From Salinisphaeraceae bacterium (GTDB lineage: Bacteria; Pseudomonadota; Gammaproteobacteria; Nevskiales; Salinisphaeraceae), in NCBI GenBank assembly GCA_002683405.1, contig NYTH01000036.1, positions 1 to 57,777 on the forward strand: a DNA stretch of 57,777 nucleotides, given 5' to 3'. The position numbers were made by a program, and so were the translations under genes. Numbering within the stretch: the stretch's first letter is position 1; every line of letters begins with the position of its first letter. Positions 16,847 to 26,835 of the stretch are shown in pieces. Below the pieces are notes generated by a model that made no database searches, was not told the origin of the DNA, and saw nothing but the letters and a program-made list of their open reading frames with translations.

Positions 16847-18688
16847 ATGACGACCTTTGACAGCACCAAGGCCTCGCTGAACGACCTGCTGCGGGAGATA
16901 CGCGAAGGCAAGATTCAGCTGCCGGATTTTCAGCGGGCTTGGGTCTGGGACGATGATCATATTCGGGACCTGCTGGTCAGTATTGCCCGATCTTTTCCCA
17001 TTGGCGCCGTCATGCTGCTGGAAGCTGGCGGCGAAGTGAGGTTTGAAACGCGACCGGTGGAAGGTCTGGAAGGGAACATCCCGAAGGATCAAAAGCCGGA
17101 GAAACTGATTCTCGACGGCCAGCAACGACTGACCACGCTCACCCAGGCGCTGGCGCTGGAGGCGCCTGTCAACACCACCACGGCCAAGGGCAAGAAGATC
17201 AAGCGCCACTATTACTTTGATATCCGCAAGGCAGTGGAGATGCCTCATGCGCTGGACGAGGCGGTGATCGCTGTCGATGAAAACCGCCAAGTGCGCAGTA
17301 ATTTCGGCCGCGATGTGGATCTGGATCTGTCCACTCGCGAGCTGGAATGTAAGCAGCTTTATTTTCCCTGTAACCAGGTCATGGGCTCGGATGACTGGGA
17401 AGCAACGCTCCACCAGGTTGCCCCGGAGCACTTCGGCACCTACATGATCTTCCGCAGCCAGGTGCTTTCGCCGTTTCGCAGTTACCAGTTGCCGGTGATC
17501 CTGCTGAAGAAAGAGACCTCCAAAGAGGCCGTTTGCCTAGTATTTGAAAAAGTAAATACCGGCGGTGTCCAGCTATCCGTTTTTGAACTCATTACGGCCA
17601 GCTATGCGGCTGATGGCTATAACCTGCGTGATGACTGGTTCGGTTCGAAGGTGCGCAATGTCGAATCGCGCAAGGCACGCATAGAACAGGACGACCTGCT
17701 CAAGGGCACCGAAGCAACCGAATTTCTCCAGGCCATCAGCCTGCTGAACACCCATGAACAGCGCCAGGCGGACATCGCCTCTGGAAAAACGGGCAAGCAG
17801 GTTCGCCCGGTTAGCGCCAAACGCGCAGATGTTCTCCAACTGCCGCTATCGGCCTGGCAACAATGGGCTGACGATCTGGAGGCCGGGTTCAAGCTGGTCG
17901 GCCGGTTTCTGCGCAAAGAATGCTTCTATAGTCGGCGCGAGCTTCCTTACAGCACACAACTGGTGCCCTTGGCCGCTGTGTTGGCGCGTCTTGGGGACCG
18001 CTGGCTTGAGCCGCGCATCTACGACAAGCTGGCGCGCTGGTACTGGTGCGGCGTACTGGGCGAGCTCTACGGCGGCGCGGTCGAAACCCGTATGGCTAAT
18101 GACTTCGAAGAGCTACTGCGTTGGTTCGAAGAAGACCTCGCCCTACCAAGGACCGTGCGCGATGCCAGTTTCCAGCCGGATCGCTTCGACACGCTGCGCT
18201 CCCGCCTCAGTGCCGCCTACAAGGGCATCAATATTCTGGTGCTTCGCGAAGGCTCGAAGGACTGGTTCTGGAAGGCCACCATCCGTGAGCTGGACGCCAG
18301 CGAGATTGCCCTGGATATCCACCATATATTCCCGCGCAACTGGTGCGAGAATCAGGGCATCTCCAAGGATGAATACGACAGCATCCTCAATAAGACACCT
18401 ATTTCCTACAAAGCCAACCGCAAGATCGGCGGCGATGCACCGTCCCAATATCTGCCGAGGATTCAGCAGGAAAAGTATGTGGGTCTGAGCGACGACGAGA
18501 TGGACGCCTTGTTGGTCAGCCACGCTGTGGCCCCGGAATTACTCCGTACCGATGAGTTTACGCAGTTTATCGAAGATCGCCGAAGCCGCCTGGCCGCACT
18601 CATCGAAAAAGCTATGGGCAAGCAGGTCAGCCAGGCTTTCGAAAAGGAAGAGTACGACACCGAAGCCTTGGAGCAATTCACCGAATGA
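16847..18688 (+). CDS. DUF262 domain nuclease with C-terminal HNH (GmrSD-like)
   Basis: 613-residue protein. The N-terminal DUF262 domain has LPDFQRAWVWDDDHIRDLL and the signature DGQQRLTTL (about residue 90), which in GmrSD-type Type IV enzymes supports nucleotide-dependent action. The C-terminal portion has DIHHIFPRNWC followed by an NxxP/ANRKIGG segment (about 485-530), an HNH/DUF1524-like nuclease site. Proteins of this type restrict modified phage DNA or act as general nucleases. ATG 16847 with AGGGAG upstream is preferred over frame extensions into the helicase gene. Its end overlaps the DUF4391 start (ATGA at 18685), indicating translational coupling. Confidence 0.87.
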   Translation: MTTFDSTKASLNDLLREIREGKIQLPDFQRAWVWDDDHIRDLLVSIARSFPIGAVMLLEAGGEVRFETRPVEGLEGNIPKDQKPEKLILDGQQRLTTLTQALALEAPVNTTTAKGKKIKRHYYFDIRKAVEMPHALDEAVIAVDENRQVRSNFGRDVDLDLSTRELECKQLYFPCNQVMGSDDWEATLHQVAPEHFGTYMIFRSQVLSPFRSYQLPVILLKKETSKEAVCLVFEKVNTGGVQLSVFELITASYAADGYNLRDDWFGSKVRNVESRKARIEQDDLLKGTEATEFLQAISLLNTHEQRQADIASGKTGKQVRPVSAKRADVLQLPLSAWQQWADDLEAGFKLVGRFLRKECFYSRRELPYSTQLVPLAAVLARLGDRWLEPRIYDKLARWYWCGVLGELYGGAVETRMANDFEELLRWFEEDLALPRTVRDASFQPDRFDTLRSRLSAAYKGINILVLREGSKDWFWKATIRELDASEIALDIHHIFPRNWCENQGISKDEYDSILNKTPISYKANRKIGGDAPSQYLPRIQQEKYVGLSDDEMDALLVSHAVAPELLRTDEFTQFIEDRRSRLAALIEKAMGKQVSQAFEKEEYDTEALEQFTE

Positions 18689-19425
18689 CCGAAGCGGGCC
18701 ATCCCGCGTTAATTGACTACCCGGAGCGCGCCAGGGTGGGCCGGGTGGTGCCCAAGAATCGCATTATGGTGGCCGGTGCGCCCGGTCGACGCGTGCGCGA
18801 TCAGCTCACCGCTCAGGTGGCGCGAATCACCTGGCAGTACAAGCTGGCGCCGGAGACCCTGAACCTGAAGGGCAGCAAGGCGGTGCCGGAGGTTCAGATA
18901 TTCCGTGTGGCGCTGAAGCCAGCCGGGTTGAGCGATGACTTGCCGGTTGAGGTATTGAAGTGCATCGACCGCGCCATCGGCTTTCCGCTGATCTTCGAGC
19001 TGATCAGTAGCCGCGAAGACGGCGCGCGGCGTGATGCCATTCGGGTAGCGGCCACCTACAAGCGGCCCAGCGAGGCCGATGCCAGCAAATGGGTGATCGA
19101 CGACTACTTCGCCACCGACTGGCTACCAGCGGACACACCCCGGGCACCGCTGCCGGTGGCGCTGGGTTTGCCCCGGCTTTATGAGCAGCTCTTGCGCGAG
19201 CTGCTCCCCATCAAGGCTCGGCCAGGTGAGTCCATGGCGGCGCTGGTGGAGCGCCACGGCCGCATCACGGCAAAGCTACGCGAGTGCCGGCGGCTGAAAG
19301 CCCGCATTCAACGGGAAAAACAATTCAACCGCAAGGTCGAGATCAACCGCCAGCTACAAGCGCTAATGGCGGAACTCGATACCTTGCGAGAAACAACGAT
19401 TGAAGGAAGCAAGCAACATGGCTGA
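18685..19425 (+). CDS. DUF4391 family protein
   Basis: 246 residues. The core from about residue 20 to 170 follows the DUF4391 pattern: VPKNRIMV, VARITWQYKLAPETLNL, VPEVQIFRVALK, and the terminal KWVIDDYFATDWLP. The last 60 residues are strongly charged and likely coiled coil (LRECRRLKARIQREKQFNRKVEINR). Function unknown; members are usually found next to Mod- and Res-like or SNF2 genes, as here, so a structural or bridging role in that complex is plausible. It overlaps both neighbours: ATGA with the DUF262 gene and 8 nt with mod. Confidence 0.85.
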   Translation: MTEAGHPALIDYPERARVGRVVPKNRIMVAGAPGRRVRDQLTAQVARITWQYKLAPETLNLKGSKAVPEVQIFRVALKPAGLSDDLPVEVLKCIDRAIGFPLIFELISSREDGARRDAIRVAATYKRPSEADASKWVIDDYFATDWLPADTPRAPLPVALGLPRLYEQLLRELLPIKARPGESMAALVERHGRITAKLRECRRLKARIQREKQFNRKVEINRQLQALMAELDTLRETTIEGSKQHG

Positions 19426-21415
19426 AGAACCGACCCTCGACAAGTTGAAAATGCACAGCCCAGACCTGAGCCAGGACAACATCGCCAAGATTCGGGAGCT
19501 GTTTCCTAGCTGCGTGACCGAGGCGCGTGATGAGGCGACCGGCAAGCTGCGTCTGGCGGTGGATTTTGATCAGCTGCGGCAGGAGCTTGATGACCATATC
19601 ATTGAAGGCTCGCCTGAGCGTTTCAAGATGGATTGGCCGGGAAAGAAAGAAGCGGCTGTTAACGCACACCAGCCTCTGCCAAAGACTCTTCGACCTTCGA
19701 TTGAAGACAGCTCAAGCTTTGAAGTCACTCGGAACTTATTCATCGAAGGAGACAACCTTGAAGCGCTAAAGCTGCTGCAGGAAACCTATCTTGCATCAGT
19801 CAGGATGATATACATTGATCCTCCATACAATACCGGGAATGATTTCATCTATGATGACTACTTTTTCGAAGGTGCAGAGGAATACCTTGAGAAGTCAGGC
19901 CAAATTGATGGATCGGGAGACAGGTTAATCGCTAACCCTGAGGCCAGGGGAAGGTTTCATTCTGACTGGCTTTCTATGATGTATTCTCGGCTTAGGCTAG
20001 CCCGGAATGTTTTACGCGAAGATGGTGTCATCTTCATATCTATTGGCGATGACGAGCAGGCAAATCTAAAAAAACTATGTGACGAAGTATTTGGCGCTAG
20101 CTGCTTTCTCGGTTGTGCGTGCAGGGTCTCTAAGAAAGCAAACAATCAGGGGGATTATTGGTCTCCTAACTTTGATTACATTCTGACGTATGCTAACGAT
20201 AAGGCTTCGTGCCCTGTATTCTTTGGGGGCATAAATCATAGCGCTTATGATCAAGTTGAAACCGAAGGGCCTCGCAAGGGAGAAAGGTATCAGTTAGTTC
20301 GGTTGTACATGACAAGCCTTGATCCGATGCGCGGATGCAGCAACCAACGATACTATATCGAAGCGCCGGATGGCACGCTGTTAATCCCACCAGGGAATGT
20401 ATTTCCGGAACTTAAGGCTGACGGCTCTAAAATAGCTCCACAGACTGGCGAAGACAAAGTCTGGCGGTGGAGCGCAGAAGCGTACGCCAAGAGGCGAGAT
20501 GAAATAGTTGTAAAGCGGGTTCGGTCCTCAAACTTAACAGATCCAGACGGCAACAAGGTGCTTTGGAATGTCTACACAAAGACATATCTCAATGATGTGA
20601 TCAAAAAGTCATCAGCAAAGCCGAACAGCCTCATTGAAGACCATATCAATCAAAACAGCTCCCATGAATTGAAGCGTCTTGGCGTGCCTTTTTCTTTCGC
20701 AAAACCATCGTCACTAATCGAATATTTGTGCGAGATTTCTCGCATCTCTAGCGATGATATAGTCATGGACTTTTTCGCTGGATCAGCCTCATCTGCTCAC
20801 GGCGTCATGCGATATAACAAGACGAATGGAACATCTTGCCGCTTTATCATGGTGCAACTTGATGAAGAACTTGATGAAAACGACCGTAACCAACAAGCTG
20901 GGTACATTTTCTGTCAAAAACACAAGATGGTACCCGTTATCCCATCGTTGTCGAAGGAAAGGATACGACGCGCAGGCCAAGAACTAGTAGCTAAGGATTG
21001 GCAGGGCGACGTCGGCTTCCGCGTGCTGAGGGTCGACAGCTCAAACATGAAAGACGTCTACTACCGCCCGGACGATCTGAAGCAGTCCGATCTGCTCGAC
21101 ATGGTCGACAACGTGAAGGAGGACCGCACCGCCGAGGACCTGCTGTTCCAGGTGCTGGTCGATTGGGGCGTCGACTTGACCCTACCCATCCGCCGCGAAA
21201 CCGTGCAGGGCAAGACCGTATTCTTCGTCGATGACAACGCCCTGGTCGCTTGCTTCGACAAGGGCATCACGGAAGAGCTGGTCAAAGAGCTGGCCGGCCA
21301 CGAGCCCCTGCGCGTCGTCTTCCGCGACAACGGCTTTGTCTCGGACGCGGTGAAGATTAATGTCGAGCAGGTCTTCCGGCAGCTTTCGCCGACCACCGAA
21401 GTGAAGTCGATCTGA
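19418..21415 (+). CDS. Type III-like DNA methyltransferase (Mod)
   Basis: 665-residue beta-class amino-methyltransferase. The catalytic motif [10 protein letters not shown] lies at about residue 133 and the SAM motif [14 protein letters not shown] at about 450, the order expected of Type III Mod proteins. The region between them is the target-recognition domain. ATG 19418 (overlapping the DUF4391 stop) is favoured over TTG 19400. From roughly 19640 to 20990 the sequence becomes clearly more AT-rich and uses A/T-ending codons, then returns sharply to GC-rich sequence, as if the catalytic/TRD core had been imported. Mod provides site recognition and self-protection for Res, which follows 19 nt later. 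Recognition site unknown. Confidence 0.92.
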   Translation: MAEEPTLDKLKMHSPDLSQDNIAKIRELFPSCVTEARDEATGKLRLAVDFDQLRQELDDHIIEGSPERFKMDWPGKKEAAVNAHQPLPKTLRPSIEDSSSFEVTRNLFIEGDNLEALKLLQETYLASVRMIYIDPPYNTGNDFIYDDYFFEGAEEYLEKSGQIDGSGDRLIANPEARGRFHSDWLSMMYSRLRLARNVLREDGVIFISIGDDEQANLKKLCDEVFGASCFLGCACRVSKKANNQGDYWSPNFDYILTYANDKASCPVFFGGINHSAYDQVETEGPRKGERYQLVRLYMTSLDPMRGCSNQRYYIEAPDGTLLIPPGNVFPELKADGSKIAPQTGEDKVWRWSAEAYAKRRDEIVVKRVRSSNLTDPDGNKVLWNVYTKTYLNDVIKKSSAKPNSLIEDHINQNSSHELKRLGVPFSFAKPSSLIEYLCEISRISSDDIVMDFFAGSASSAHGVMRYNKTNGTSCRFIMVQLDEELDENDRNQQAGYIFCQKHKMVPVIPSLSKERIRRAGQELVAKDWQGDVGFRVLRVDSSNMKDVYYRPDDLKQSDLLDMVDNVKEDRTAEDLLFQVLVDWGVDLTLPIRRETVQGKTVFFVDDNALVACFDKGITEELVKELAGHEPLRVVFRDNGFVSDAVKINVEQVFRQLSPTTEVKSI

Positions 21416-21434
21416 GGGCGGCGAGGGGATAGTT

Positions 21435-24400
21435 ATGAAACTCAAGTTCAAGGTCCAGCCCTACCAGACCAACGCCGTCAACGACGTGGTGGAATGTTTT
21501 GCCGGTCAGCCCATGACGTTGGGGCTGAGCTACCGCATCGACCCGGGCCGCACAGCGCAGGCGAGCGCCTTCGAGGAAGGGTTCAAGAATGCCGACTTTG
21601 CGCTGTCCGAGGCGCAAATTCTGGAGAACATCCAGAAAGTCCAGCGGCGGCAGAATCTACCGGTATCGTCGTCATTGACCGACTTCACGACCTTCAACAA
21701 AAAGGGCGAGCGAGTGGCGGCGTCAGCGGCCTACAAGAAGGACGCGCTGGCCGCCACCCGCATTCACCTCGATGTGGAGATGGAAACCGGCACGGGCAAG
21801 ACCTACTGCTATATCAAGTCCATTTTCGAGATGAACAAGCGCTACGGCTGGTCGAAGTTCATCATCATCGTGCCCTCGATTGCCATTCGCGAAGGGGTGT
21901 ACAAGTCTTTCCAGGTGACCGCCGAGCACTTCACCGAGAGCTACGGCAAGAAGGCGCGGTTCATCATCTACAACTCCAAGCGCCTGCACGAGGTGGAGAG
22001 CTTCTCCTCGGACGCCGGTATCAACGTGATGATCATGAACATCCAGGCGTTCAATGCGCGCGGCAAGGACAACCGCCGGATCTACGACGAGCTGGACGAT
22101 TTCCAGTCGCGCAAGCCCATTGATGTGATCGCCTCCAACCGCCCGATTCTCATTCTGGATGAGCCCCAGAAAATGGAGGGTAGGGCCACCATGGAGGCCT
22201 TGCCCAAATTCAAGCCGCTGTTCATCCTGCGCTACTCGGCCACGCACCGAACCCAGCATAACCGCGTGCACCGCCTGGATGCGCTGGATGCCTACAATCA
22301 GAAACTGGTGAAGAAGATCGCCGTTCGGGGCGTTCAAACCCGTGGACTGGCCGGGACCAATGCGTACCTTTACCTGGAAGGCATCGACATCTCCAAACAG
22401 GCTCCCGTGGCCCGTGTCGAGCTGGAAGTGAAGCTGAAGTCGGGCGAGATCAAGCGGCAGCTGCGCCGACTGGAATTCCGTGATGACCTGTTCGTCGAAT
22501 CGGGCGAGCTGGACCAGTACCGGGGATTCACCATCAGCCAGATCGATGCAGTCAACGATACGGTGGAGTTCACCAACGGCGTGGTATTGAAGGCCGGTGA
22601 GGCCAGTGGCGATGTGACCGAGCGCGACATTCGGCGCATCCAGATTCGCGAAACCATCAAGGCGCACCTGGACAAGGAGAAGCAGCTCTTCGCCCAGGGC
22701 ATCAAGGTGCTGTCCCTGTTCTTTATCGACGAGGTGGCAAAGTACCGCGACTACGATCAAGCCGATGAGAAAGGCGAGTACGCGCGGGTGTTCGAGGAGG
22801 AGTACGCGCTGCTCCGGGACGAGTACCTGTCGGAATTGGCGATCGACAACGAAGCCTATCGGAAGCACCTGGCGGATATCGAACCGGGCAGAACCCACAA
22901 CGGTTATTTCTCGATCGACAAGAAGACTAACCGGCTAAAGGACCCCGCGGTCGGCGCCCGCTCGGTCGATTCCGATGATGTGGACGCCTACGACCTGATC
23001 CTCAAGGACAAGGAACGCTTGCTGGACTTTGCCGAGCCGACCCGGTTCATCTTCTCCCATTCCGCGTTGCGCGAGGGCTGGGACAACCCGAACGTGTTTG
23101 TCATGTGCATGCTCAAGCACAGCGACAACACCATTGCCCGCCGCCAGGAAGTCGGCCGGGGCCTGCGCCTGAGCGTCGATCAGCACGGGGACCGTATGGA
23201 TCATCCGGCCGTTGTGCACGACATCAATGTGCTGACGGTGGTGGCGAGCGAAAGCTACAAGGACTTCGTGGCGGGCCTGCAGAAGGAGATTTCGGAAACT
23301 CTGTCGTCCCGGCCGCGTCAGGCCACTGAAGCCTATTTCACCGGGAAGCTGCTCGCCACCGAAGACGGGCCAATCGAAGTCACCGCCGCCATGGCGAAGC
23401 AGATATACCGCTATTTGGTGAAGCACGATTACACCGACGATGCCGATCAGATCGCCGACGCCTACCACGATGCAAAGTCCGCCGCCACCCTCGCCGAGTT
23501 GCCCGAAGAGCTGAAGCCCTATGCCGACCAGGTATTTCAGCTGATCGACAGCGTCTTCAGCGACGCCCAGCTGCCGCAGGTGGATGACGGCCGCAAGCCC
23601 AAGACCAACCCACTCAATGCGAATTTTGAGAAGAAGGAATTCCAGGCGCTTTGGACGCGTATCAATCGCAAGGCCGTATATCGAGTGGAGTTCGATTCGG
23701 CGGAGCTGATCAGAAAATGTGTGAGCGCGCTGGACAGGGAGCTGCGTGTCACGCCGTTGCAGTACACCGTTCAGGCCGGGCTTCAGCAGGATGGCCTGAC
23801 CGATGAGCAGCTTCGCGGCGGTGACGGCTTTGCTGTTCAGGAAACCACGACCGAATACGGCGATTCCATCCATTCGCGAGTGAAGTACGACCTCGTCGGC
23901 AAGGCGGCGGAAAACGCCCGGCTTACCCGAGACACCACAGCGGCGATATTCAGCCAGGTGCAAACGGCCGTCTTCGAGCAGTTCCGGAAGAATCCGGAGC
24001 ATTTCATTGCCGAAGCCTCTCGCCTGATTGCCGAGCAGAAAGCGGCCATGGTCATCGAGTGTCTGGCGTACAACGAGGTGGATGATCATTACGACACCGA
24101 CATCTTCACCGCCAACCAGACCGGTCAGGACTTCTCCCGCGCGACGGAAAAACTCAGGAACCACGTCTACGATTACGCGATCATCGACTCTGATGTGGAG
24201 CGGAAATTCGTCAAAGAGCTGGACACAAGCAGCGAGGTGGTTATCTACGCCAAGCTGCCCCGCGGCTTCCTGATTCCGACCCCCGTTGGCGACTACAACC
24301 CGGACTGGGCGATTTCCTTCAAGGCCGGCAGCGTCCGGCACATCTACTTCGTAGCGGAAACCAAGGGCACGATGTCGTCGATGAAACTGCGCGAGATTGA

Positions 24401-24536
24401 GAAAACGAAGATCGAGTGCGCCCGGAAGTTTTTCGATGAAATCAGTCAGCGGATCACCGAGGATCGCGTGAAGTATGACGTGGTTACGGACTACGCAAAG
24501 CTAATGGATGTGGTTGGGCGGGCCGCCAACGCATGA
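21435..24536 (+). CDS. Type III-like restriction subunit (Res)
   Basis: 1033-residue helicase-nuclease. Motifs: [15 protein letters not shown] (Walker A, about residue 114), [11 protein letters not shown] (motif II, about 242), FILRYSATH (motif III), [11 protein letters not shown] (about 548) and [14 protein letters not shown] (motif VI, about 568). The C-terminal nuclease site is PDWAISF with AETKG (about 955 and 974), a PD-(D/E)xK arrangement. Together with Mod it should form a Type III-type complex that cuts unmethylated DNA after communication between sites. ATG 21435 follows GAGGGGAT. No frameshift seen. The match to Res is clear; cooperation with the helicase, DUF262 and DUF4391 proteins is inferred from gene order. 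Confidence 0.93.
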   Translation: MKLKFKVQPYQTNAVNDVVECFAGQPMTLGLSYRIDPGRTAQASAFEEGFKNADFALSEAQILENIQKVQRRQNLPVSSSLTDFTTFNKKGERVAASAAYKKDALAATRIHLDVEMETGTGKTYCYIKSIFEMNKRYGWSKFIIIVPSIAIREGVYKSFQVTAEHFTESYGKKARFIIYNSKRLHEVESFSSDAGINVMIMNIQAFNARGKDNRRIYDELDDFQSRKPIDVIASNRPILILDEPQKMEGRATMEALPKFKPLFILRYSATHRTQHNRVHRLDALDAYNQKLVKKIAVRGVQTRGLAGTNAYLYLEGIDISKQAPVARVELEVKLKSGEIKRQLRRLEFRDDLFVESGELDQYRGFTISQIDAVNDTVEFTNGVVLKAGEASGDVTERDIRRIQIRETIKAHLDKEKQLFAQGIKVLSLFFIDEVAKYRDYDQADEKGEYARVFEEEYALLRDEYLSELAIDNEAYRKHLADIEPGRTHNGYFSIDKKTNRLKDPAVGARSVDSDDVDAYDLILKDKERLLDFAEPTRFIFSHSALREGWDNPNVFVMCMLKHSDNTIARRQEVGRGLRLSVDQHGDRMDHPAVVHDINVLTVVASESYKDFVAGLQKEISETLSSRPRQATEAYFTGKLLATEDGPIEVTAAMAKQIYRYLVKHDYTDDADQIADAYHDAKSAATLAELPEELKPYADQVFQLIDSVFSDAQLPQVDDGRKPKTNPLNANFEKKEFQALWTRINRKAVYRVEFDSAELIRKCVSALDRELRVTPLQYTVQAGLQQDGLTDEQLRGGDGFAVQETTTEYGDSIHSRVKYDLVGKAAENARLTRDTTAAIFSQVQTAVFEQFRKNPEHFIAEASRLIAEQKAAMVIECLAYNEVDDHYDTDIFTANQTGQDFSRATEKLRNHVYDYAIIDSDVERKFVKELDTSSEVVIYAKLPRGFLIPTPVGDYNPDWAISFKAGSVRHIYFVAETKGTMSSMKLREIEKTKIECARKFFDEISQRITEDRVKYDVVTDYAKLMDVVGRAANA

Positions 24537-24672
24537 ACGGGGGAGTGTCTTCGCGGCGGAACGCGTGCTTCGAACCGGCGTGTTGGACGATTGTGGTTTG
24601 ATTAGCAGCGCGTCGGGGATAGTTTCGCCGGTCTTGTTCTTCAGGGTTGAAAAGGGCTGAGGTGGCCGCGGA

Positions 24673-25680
24673 ATGTCTCGGGAGGAATTCGCCAAGCCCT
24701 GGAAAAGCTACGAGGAGCAACTGGACCTGCTGATTTCGCGTGGGTTGGTCGTTACGGATCGCTCCAGGGCGCTGGATTATTTGCAGCGAATTGGCTACTA
24801 CCGGCTCAGTGGCTACTGGTATCCCTTTCGGGAGCGATCCGGACCTTTCATGCATTTGGATCAACAGGGCCGGAAGCCAGCCAAGAAGCAGCAGAAGGTC
24901 GTGACCCTCGCCCTGGACGAGTTTCGGTCGGGCGCGCGTTTTGAAGACGCCGTCAAACTCTATGTCTTCGACAAGAAGCTACGGCTTCTGGCCATGGATG
25001 CGCTGGAGCGGATCGAGATTGCTCTGAGGGTTGATATTTCCCACACCCTTGGCGAGATCGATCCTGTTGCTTACCTGCGCCCGGAGCTGTTCCATGACAG
25101 TTTCAGCCGGGACCTGAATAACGGCAAAGGCGTGACCCGGCATCACGAGTGGCTTGGCAGGCATGCTCGCCTGATCAATGAATCCAAGGAAGAATTCGTT
25201 CGCCACAACAAGACCAAGTACGGTTTGCCGCTGATTATCTGGGTCGCATGCGAGGTTTGGGACTTCGGCACGATGTCGCGTCTCTACGCCGGAATGCGGG
25301 AGCAGGAGCAGGATGCGATCTCGGCAAAGTACGGCGTCCATAATGGCCGCACGTTCGCAACCTGGTTGCGAAGCCTGAACTACCTGCGCAATGTTTGTGC
25401 GCACCACAGCCGGCTGTGGAACCGGAATATCGTGGATCAGCCGAAACTGCCGTCGATGGGGGAGGTCGCTTGGGTGGGGCCGTTCGAGGATGATTCCCAC
25501 CTTCGCGCCCGATGCTACCTGCTGCTGCGCATCGCACGGCATCTGCTACAGGTGGTGAACCCGAGTTCGAGCTGGCCTGAGCGCGTGAAGGCGCACCTGC
25601 AGACCTTTCCCGATCTGGATCACCTGAGCTTGAACCTGACGGGGATGGGCGCTCCTGATGGCTGGGAGAAGGATTGGTAG
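24673..25680 (+). CDS. Abi_2 family (AbiD/AbiF-like) abortive infection protein with HEPN motif
   Basis: 335 residues. The N-terminal segment SYEEQLDLLISRGL and YLQRIGYYRLSGYWYPFR are Abi_2 landmarks. Near residue 235 the motif RNVCAHHSRLWNR gives the RNxxxH signature of HEPN ribonucleases, so cell-toxic RNA cleavage after phage sensing is the likely activity. It starts 136 nt after res, on the same strand, and could be read through or have its own promoter in 24537-24672. Placement directly behind an RM system suggests a second line of defence if restriction fails; that is inference. The full-length family core appears intact. Confidence 0.88.
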   Translation: MSREEFAKPWKSYEEQLDLLISRGLVVTDRSRALDYLQRIGYYRLSGYWYPFRERSGPFMHLDQQGRKPAKKQQKVVTLALDEFRSGARFEDAVKLYVFDKKLRLLAMDALERIEIALRVDISHTLGEIDPVAYLRPELFHDSFSRDLNNGKGVTRHHEWLGRHARLINESKEEFVRHNKTKYGLPLIIWVACEVWDFGTMSRLYAGMREQEQDAISAKYGVHNGRTFATWLRSLNYLRNVCAHHSRLWNRNIVDQPKLPSMGEVAWVGPFEDDSHLRARCYLLLRIARHLLQVVNPSSSWPERVKAHLQTFPDLDHLSLNLTGMGAPDGWEKDW

Positions 25681-25956
25681 CTTCGGCAGCCAATAAAAAA
25701 CCCCTTAGCAGTCTCCCCGCCGGAGCGGTTCAACCGAAAGGGGCCGTGTTATGCAAAATCGTATGTCTAAAAAGTCTGAAAATCAAGTTCGGTATCTTCT
25801 TGCAAAGTAAACGGGTTTGGAATTAACGCAATATTGCCGACCAGCAGAAAGTCACCCCCGTTGTCACGTACGGTTTCTGCTCAGTATCGGTGGGACTACC
25901 TCGGCTTGTATTGGACAATCTCGGCTTCTAACGCAATGAAAGCGGGGAGCTGATCA

Positions 25957-26646
25957 ATGACTAATACCTCAGAATCCACTGAATATATTCCGTACCCACG
26001 AGCAATGGCGCGGCTGAAAGACAGGCTGGGGGCGACGCCAGCCGAGTTGGCGGCCTGGGTCACGTTCGGCGCGGCGCAGGGGTGTGGTGGGCTCACGGCC
26101 TACAAGCAGGCCAGCATTTCGGTGAGCCCATCCGTTCTCGACTTCGATTACATGGACATAGGCGGTTTCGATTATCTACGGCCGCTAATGGGCGCCTGGT
26201 TTCTCGCCAAAGATGTCGATGAATTCGAGCCGCAGGATCGGTTTATCGAGTATCCACGACTTTTAGAGCACTGGTCCGACAGCGAGTGGCTGGAGGATGT
26301 GGAGGCATATGTTGAAGCCTGTGTACACGAGGACCGGCTGCACGAGATTCACCCTGTGAGCGGCCGGAGCCAATTGAGTGAGCCGGACTTCGAATACGAG
26401 AGGCCGCCCAGGGAAACGACGTTGTTGTTCGTGGAAGATGTGAAAGATATTGAAAGGGCTGACGGGCTTGGCGTGGTTATTGCCGAAACGGCGGCCGGGC
26501 GGAAACAACGAATCGAGGAGATGCTGAGAGAAGAGATGAAAGCGCGAGGTACATATGGCGCACAAGCGCGCTTGGCAAGAATTCTAGATATCAAAGAGCC
26601 GACCCTCTCCGGCATTTTGAAAAGGGAGCCGAAATTCAAACCATGA
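25957..26646 (+). CDS. hypothetical protein with possible C-terminal helix-turn-helix
   Basis: 229-residue acidic protein without a recognised family. The segment at about 195-225 (QARLARILDIKEPTLSGILKR) reads as a helix-turn-helix of the Cro/C1 or XRE kind. The middle is rich in aspartate and glutamate. It sits between the defence cluster and alpA and upstream of a repeat-rich control region, so a regulator of element maintenance or excision is plausible. ATG 25957 is preceded by AAAGCGGGGAG, a good ribosome-binding site. Confidence 0.6.
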   Translation: MTNTSESTEYIPYPRAMARLKDRLGATPAELAAWVTFGAAQGCGGLTAYKQASISVSPSVLDFDYMDIGGFDYLRPLMGAWFLAKDVDEFEPQDRFIEYPRLLEHWSDSEWLEDVEAYVEACVHEDRLHEIHPVSGRSQLSEPDFEYERPPRETTLLFVEDVKDIERADGLGVVIAETAAGRKQRIEEMLREEMKARGTYGAQARLARILDIKEPTLSGILKREPKFKP

Positions 26647-26667
26647 AGGCAGTGCTGCTTCGTCTGC

Positions 26668-26783
26668 TCCTAAGCTTGCTCCTAAGTCTACTTCGGCGAG
26701 AAGCGATGTATGCAAAAATATTAACCAAAAACAATTAGTTAAAAATATTCGAATCTTAGGATTGACCTTAGGAGGTCCTAAGG
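26668..26783. promoter_or_regulatory. repeat-rich control region upstream of alpA
   Basis: TCCTAAG occurs at 26668-26674 and 26680-26686 (12 bp apart), its inverse CTTAGGA at 26755-26761 and 26767-26773 (12 bp apart), and again TCCTAAG at 26776-26782, the last two forming a palindrome with 8-bp arms (26766-26783). Between the pairs lies a very AT-rich tract (26711-26750). A T-run (CTTTTTC) follows the palindrome, so it could also act as a terminator. Operator of AlpA or the HTH protein, or an iteron-type origin, are the main readings. Confidence 0.55.
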
Positions 26784-26835
26784 CTTTTTCATAGTGAACA
26801 TTCCAACAAGCGCCGATGCGCATCAGGAGTGTTCC

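Noticed and set aside
13274-25680. BREX or DISARM assignment of the defence cluster
   Set aside because: No PglZ, BrxC, DrmA/DrmB or PglX-type proteins are present; Mod and Res are Type III-like.
25691-25746. CCCCTT/AAGGGG inverted repeat after the Abi_2 gene
   Set aside because: The A-run is on the upstream side, so it would end minus-strand transcripts, and no minus-strand gene lies there. Loop too long for a clear terminator.
25751-25810. 19-codon frame MQNRMSKKSENQVRYLLAK
   Set aside because: Too short to support without conservation; could be chance in an AT-rich gap.
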